Origin: Labia minor
Lineage: Eukaryota; Arthropoda; Insecta; Dermaptera; Spongiphoridae
Assembly: GCA_963082975.1 (NCBI GenBank)
Contig: OY720350.1
Location: 24,709,875 to 24,773,874 of the forward strand
Direction of reading: 5' to 3'
DNA: 64,000 nt
The notes beneath the pieces are model-generated. The model ran no database searches, had not been told where the DNA came from, and saw only the letters and a program-made list of their open reading frames with translations. Below are positions 59,463 to 64,000 of the stretch, one piece after another (the first letter of the stretch is position 1; each line of letters starts with the position of its first letter). Position numbers and translations under genes: made by a program.

Positions 59463-60903
59463 AAATAGATAAAATTAAAAAACATTAAATCTTAATTTCT
59501 ATTAAAATATTAAATAAGATTGACCTAATTTATGAAATAAATTGATATAATTATTTTTAGTATGATTTAAATATTTTAAATGATATTTAATTAATTAAAA
59601 ACTTATAATAAAAACTTATAAATAAATTAATAAATGTTTTATAAAGAACATTAATTTATGTGTGGTTTATTCAAATTATATAAAAACCCTTAAAAAGTGC
59701 CATGCATCAAAATAATCTCGAATAAATATAAAAATACATTATATTATTATTTAGATTATCCCAGTATAAAATATAAAAGATAAATAAAAAAAATTTATTC
59801 TTATGTAATATATTGAAAAAAGATTTTTATAAGTTTATATAGAACTATATAATTTTATTATTTTGTTATTTATTTAAATTAAAATATTTTAAATTAATAT
59901 TAAATAGAATTATTACATTTGGAAGTTATATTATACGTATATAAATAGATAAAATTAAAAAACATTAAATCTTAATTTCTATTAAAATATTAAATAAGAT
60001 TGACCTAATTTATGAAATAAATTGATATAATTATTTTTAGTATGATTTAAATATTTTAAATGATATTTAATTAATTAAAAACTTATAATAAAAACTTATA
60101 AATAAATTAATAAATGTTTTATAAAGAACATTAATTTATGTGTGGTTTATTCAAATTATATAAAAACCCTTAAAAAGTGCCATGCATCAAAATAATCTCG
60201 AATAAATATAAAAATACATTATATTATTATTTAGATTATCCCAGTATAAAATATAAAAGATAAATAAAAAAAATTTATTCTTATGTAATATATTGAAAAA
60301 AGATTTTTATAAGTTTATATAGAACTATATAATTTTATTATTTTGTTATTTATTTAAATTAAAATATTTTAAATTAATATTAAATAGAATTATTACATTT
60401 GGAAGTTATATTATACGTATATAAATAGATAAAATTAAAAAACATTAAATCTTAATTTCTATTAAAATATTAAATAAGATTGACCTAATTTATGAAATAA
60501 ATTGATATAATTATTTTTAGTATGATTTAAATATTTTAAATGATATTTAATTAATTAAAAACTTATAATAAAAACTTATAAATAAATTAATAAATGTTTT
60601 ATAAAGAACATTAATTTATGTGTGGTTTATTCAAATTATATAAAAACCCTTAAAAAGTGCCATGCATCAAAATAATCTCGAATAAATATAAAAATACATT
60701 ATATTATTATTTAGATTATCCCAGTATAAAATATAAAAGATAAATAAAAAAAATTTATTCTTATGTAATATATTGAAAAAAGATTTTTATAAGTTTATAT
60801 AGAACTATATAATTTTATTATTTTGTTATTTATTTAAATTAAAATATTTTAAATTAATATTAAATAGAATTATTACATTTGGAAGTTATATTATACGTAT
60901 ATA
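59463..60903. repeat. Three 480-bp tandem units, apparently identical
   Basis: Units begin at about 59463, 59943 and 60423 (AAATAGATAAAATTAAAAAA) and end TTATACGTAT. The period is 480 bp, and line-by-line comparison showed no difference. No gene in the unit; very AT-rich. It is either a recently expanded satellite seed or an assembly duplication. Confidence 0.95.
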
Positions 60904-61014
60904 ATTAAATGAAAAGAATGAAAAATTATTTTGTGACAATTTTACAATGATAATTGTGAGGAGGAGTTGAGAGGGTTGTAATTGGTTATCGAGTTATAAT
61001 AAATGATAATAAAC

Positions 61015-61190
61015 CTCACCCCGAGGTTGAATTTTGACAGGAACAGCGCCGCTCGCCGAGCTCCCTGGCTATGCGTGCGCACTCACGCACCAACACCGAT
61101 AGACTGACGACTGACTACCGCTCGAGCGGCTGGCTAGGAAGAGCCCCTGGCATTTAGGCAACCCGCTGCGCTAGTTTCCAAATTTAAAAT
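61015..61190. other. GC-rich island with palindromes
   Basis: An isolated GC-rich block containing CCGCTCGAGCGG (61119-61130) and GCGTGCGCACTCACGCAC. It abuts a family C-like start (TTACCTGGATTATCCAGCAG then CCGCTCAG) at 61206. It may be another Helitron-like terminus or a promoter-type island; no frame is supported. Confidence 0.35.
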
Positions 61191-61383
61191 TTTCATATTT
61201 AAAGTTACCTGGATTATCCAGCAGCCGCTCAGAAGATTAAAAATGTATACTTTACTAACTGTTTTAATAATATTAATTAATTTTAATAATATTCTTAAAT
61301 TTGAATTAGTAAATTATTGAGTATATTGATTTATTATGATTATACTTTCTTCTGGTATTTTTAACTTATAATTAAATAATAAA

Positions 61384-61766
61384 GGATTTAATAACGAAAA
61401 ACGAAGAGGACTTATTAGATACAGATTTAATTTGGACAAAATAAGAATTCTTAGCCAGCTAAGAGTGGCGAGTGCTAAATTCTTAAATATCTATACGGGA
61501 GGCATAAAGTATAAAATAGACACATCACGGTTATTTGTAGTATATGCAATAAAATGAAAGAAGAGACTATGATTCACCTGTTGTTGGAATGTCCAATATA
61601 CCAACCAATAAGAAACCACTATCTAAAGGGATATATGAAGGAGGAGAAAACAGATGAGGAAAATTTAATAAAAATACTAGAAATTGTTAACCACGATATA
61701 TTAAAGTACATCTATTTATTTATCAAAGGTGCCTTAAAGACTAGTTCATTTATAATAAACGAATGA
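61384..61766 (+). pseudogene. LINE ORF2 C-terminal fragment with CCHC motif (type 2-like)
   Basis: One frame gives FNLDKIRILSQLRVASAKFL and ends in a stop. A shifted frame gives VICSICNKMKEETMIHLLLE with CP following (Cys-x2-Cys...His-x4-Cys), and ends ALKTSSFIINE. The end resembles the RVRSFVMNE end of the LINE at 24-25 kb, so it is a diverged relative. A 3' UTR with an (AAT)n-like tail follows (61890-61930). Confidence 0.75.
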
Positions 61767-61769
61767 AAC

Positions 61770-62360
61770 TAAGTTTATAAATTTAATTTTAATTTTGTTT
61801 TTGCTTTTGAATTTTGTTTTGTTTTGTGATAAAAAATTATTATTTAATTCAACTCCTTTGTAAAGCCAAAGGGCTATCAAATATTTTTAATAAATAATAA
61901 TAATAAATAAATTAAATAATAATTATTATTTATATATACATATATAATCTATATATTTATTGAATAAACCATAAATTAATATTTATTATAAAACATTTAA
62001 TAAGAATTCATTTGATGTCTATTTCAATTCGAAGCCACTGTTCATGTCATGCTTTATCAATTAGCTGGATTATTAAAATATATAAACTTTATATTAATTT
62101 TAATCTTAATTTAAATGATCTAATTTATCATAAAAGTTAATATTTTCATTCAATTAAAGTCATTTTATCATATTTATTAAATTTTTTATATGAATTAAGC
62201 AAGTTATACAGATTTATTTTAAATATATATCAATTGAAAAAATAAATTATGTTTAAAAAATATATAAGTTAATTTCCAATTTAAACCACGCGATTAAATG
62301 GACAAGAATTGTAAATATAGAAACAAACTGTAAATATAAAGAATAATTAAAATAAATTAT
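61770..62360. other. LINE 3' UTR then AT-rich sequence
   Basis: The LINE 3' part ends near 61930. The rest is AT-rich and unassigned. Confidence 0.4.
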
Positions 62361-62364
62361 AAAT

Positions 62365-63385
62365 AAGTTGACCTGTGGCTAGATCCGAACCGGTTTGAAG
62401 TAAATTAATTTCCAGCTACAGAAACAATTTCAAATAATTTTAATATATCTATTAATGTAATAAAAAACAGATATGGATAGAACATAAATATTTTAAATTT
62501 TATTTTATTTATAATATATATATATATGTAAGACCAGGCTGTGACGTCATGAATGGCTGGATGACGTCTTATAATTTTAAATTAAGAAAAAAACTAATAA
62601 AGATGATTTTTCTCGAGGCTAAAACCAATACAAAGTGCATGATTCGTGGTGATAAAAAATCTCCTCATGTGAAATTTGGTGTTAAAATAACCCTTCCCTT
62701 CCTATAGTCGATCGATAATACTACCACTTCCGGTTTCCGGATTTGCACAAAATGTTGATCAATTCATCCTATTGATGCATTATAAGTAAATATACCAAAT
62801 TTCATCAAAATCCGTTGAGCCGTTCAGGCTGTACACATCTATACGGACGGACGGACAGACATCATGCTAAAAATACTTTTTTCTGTTAACTAAATGCTTG
62901 ATTCGTGGAGATATGTAAAAATAAAATAAAATAAACAAATATTAATTTTTAAAATTAGTGGTGTTTTAGAATATATCAATAAGTTTAATTCTATTAATTC
63001 TAATAAATCAATTAGCTTAATTTTATTCAAAACCAATACAAAGTGCATGATTCGTGGTGACAAAAAATCTCCTCATGTGAAATTTGGTGTGAAAATAACC
63101 CTTCCCTTCCTATAGTCGATCGATAATACTACCACTTCCGGTTTCTTGATTTGCATCAAAAGTTGATCAATTCATCTTACTGATGCATTATGTAAATATA
63201 CTTGGTATCCGTTGAGCCGTTCAGGTTGTACACATCTATACGGACGGACGGACGGACGGACAGACATCATGCTAAAAATATTTTTTTCTGTTAAGAAAAT
63301 ACTTGATTCGTGGAGATATTTAAAAATCTCCACATGTGAAATTAGGTGTGTAAACAATACCTCCCTTACTATCGTCGGTCGGTAA
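62365..63385 (+). mobile_element. Family A Helentron-like element, copy 5, rearranged
   Basis: Starts AAGTTGACCTGTGGCTAG (a shortened ACCGACC block) and runs to the GGAGATATGT hairpin at about 62920. It then changes to 110 bp of other sequence (62921-63029) and restarts at AAAACCAATACAAAGTGCAT, running to CGTCGGTCGGTAA at 63385. The second half is thus present twice. GGAC microsatellites lie at 62844-62855 and 63241-63259. Confidence 0.75.
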
Positions 63386-63389
63386 AAAA

Positions 63390-63780
63390 ATTATAAACTA
63401 TATTCAAATTATATTTTTTTAAATAAAATTTTCTTAATTTTATTTGAGAATTTTCTTAAAACATCATTTATTTTCTATTTTTTATGTCATTATCTACTCA
63501 CGATACAAGTAAGTTAGGATTCTTTCTTTTAATGATTACCCTCTTTTATTTTATTCAACTCACCAAAGATATTTTTTTTTATTTTATCAAAATCTTAAGT
63601 ATCCTCCTTTATGGAAATTGATTTTACTAATAATATCCATTTTTTATGTATTTTCTCTTCCTCCAAGTTACCATCAACTCCAATTAAATTTTCCACACCA
63701 GAACTGTTCTAAATCCAAAAAAAAAAAACACACCCTCACAACACAGATTCATACATCCCTGTTTTTTTTTATTTTTTCTA
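63390..63780. other. AT-rich sequence leading into a pyrimidine-rich edge
   Basis: AT-rich to about 63600, then increasingly C-containing and pyrimidine-rich. No supported frame. Confidence 0.4.
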
Positions 63781-64000
63781 CAGAAACTGAATGGAGGACG
63801 TGAACAAGCCATTTCGAAGCACATGTGCACAAAGATAATAGTGCTATTCCGAGAGGGCAGTCTTTCTGTTTCAACCTACCTGCCTTATCTCTTTTCCCCT
63901 TCCTTGACTTTCCCCCTCCTGTCCTGTTCTGAGTCTTGCTGTTTTCCCGGCCTTTTTGGTCACTCGCTCACCTGTCTTTGACCTGAGCAAGTCATTCTAC
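63781..64000. other. Lower-AT edge with splice-like motifs
   Basis: On the plus strand TTTTCTACAG ends at 63783, resembling an acceptor; on the minus strand AAAGACAG is followed by GTGAGC (about 63966-63971), resembling a donor, with a short open MTCSGQRQ frame before it. The plus strand at 63860-63955 is strongly pyrimidine-rich. An exon may begin at or beyond this edge, but neither strand can be chosen. Confidence 0.25.

Noticed and set aside
59463-60903. rDNA spacer or centromeric satellite
   Set aside because: Only three units and no link to rRNA or known satellites visible; left as an unclassified tandem repeat.
61250-61380. Mitochondrial DNA insertion
   Set aside because: AT-rich with a vaguely mitochondrial look, but no frame or RNA motif could be matched.
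1-64000. Endogenous viral element
   Set aside because: No capsid, envelope, protease or viral polymerase motif found; all RT-related pieces are LINE C-termini.

Overview
The window is AT-rich eukaryotic nuclear DNA, almost certainly from an arthropod and probably an insect. The evidence is the dense set of D,D34D mariner and SETMAR-type transposon remnants, arthropod-style Helitron/Helentron-like repeats, hAT and Tc1 miniature elements, RTE/CR1-like LINE tails, long AT-rich introns or intergenic DNA, and GT-AG splice signals. There is no bacterial-style gene organisation. Most long open frames lie inside transposons or are chance frames in AT-rich sequence.

Host coding signal is sparse. The best is a minus-strand gene with two exons, 23573-23750 and 13524-13653, separated by an intron of about 9.9 kb. 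They join in frame (phase 1) into a Pro/Ala-rich stretch, one transmembrane helix and an Arg-rich stop-transfer segment: a single-pass membrane protein whose family I cannot name. A weaker minus-strand exon candidate lies at 55267-55352. The right edge (63.8-64.0 kb) has lower AT content and splice-like motifs, but no clear exon.

Layout. 0-12 kb: a foldback miniature element, a Helitron-like end, a mariner with an intact 215-codon but internally deleted transposase frame nested in a second mariner pseudogene (3.0-4.2 kb), a LINE tail, a palindromic mariner derivative (8.86-9.41 kb) and a faint Tc1-type relic. 12-24 kb: two copies of repeat family A (5'-AAGTTGACCTG...CGGTCGGTAA-3'), LINE tails, a SINE-like repeat, copies of repeat family B, and the two membrane-protein exons. 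24-32 kb: the 3' half of a LINE, a deleted mariner, a foldback Tc1-like element and tRNA-like/SINE fragments. 32-48 kb: more family A and B copies, another LINE tail, a truncated mariner, a palindromic SETMAR-like element, a candidate hammerhead ribozyme and a large inverted duplication (37.3-38.4 kb against 45.0-47.5 kb). 48-64 kb: an inverted pair of roughly 20-bp repeat arrays (49.45-50.2 kb), a hAT MITE with an 8-bp target duplication, a head-to-tail array of family C elements inserted into a family A copy (56.7-59.0 kb), three seemingly identical 480-bp tandem units (59.46-60.9 kb), a LINE tail and a rearranged family A copy.

The most notable patterns are: families A and B both show a Helentron-type architecture (inverted subterminal repeats plus a short terminal palindrome); three unrelated Tc1/mariner transposons have each been reduced to a palindrome built from one end; two mariners lost the same part of the transposase; and the facing short-repeat arrays at 49.45-50.2 kb are not explained by any element I recognise.
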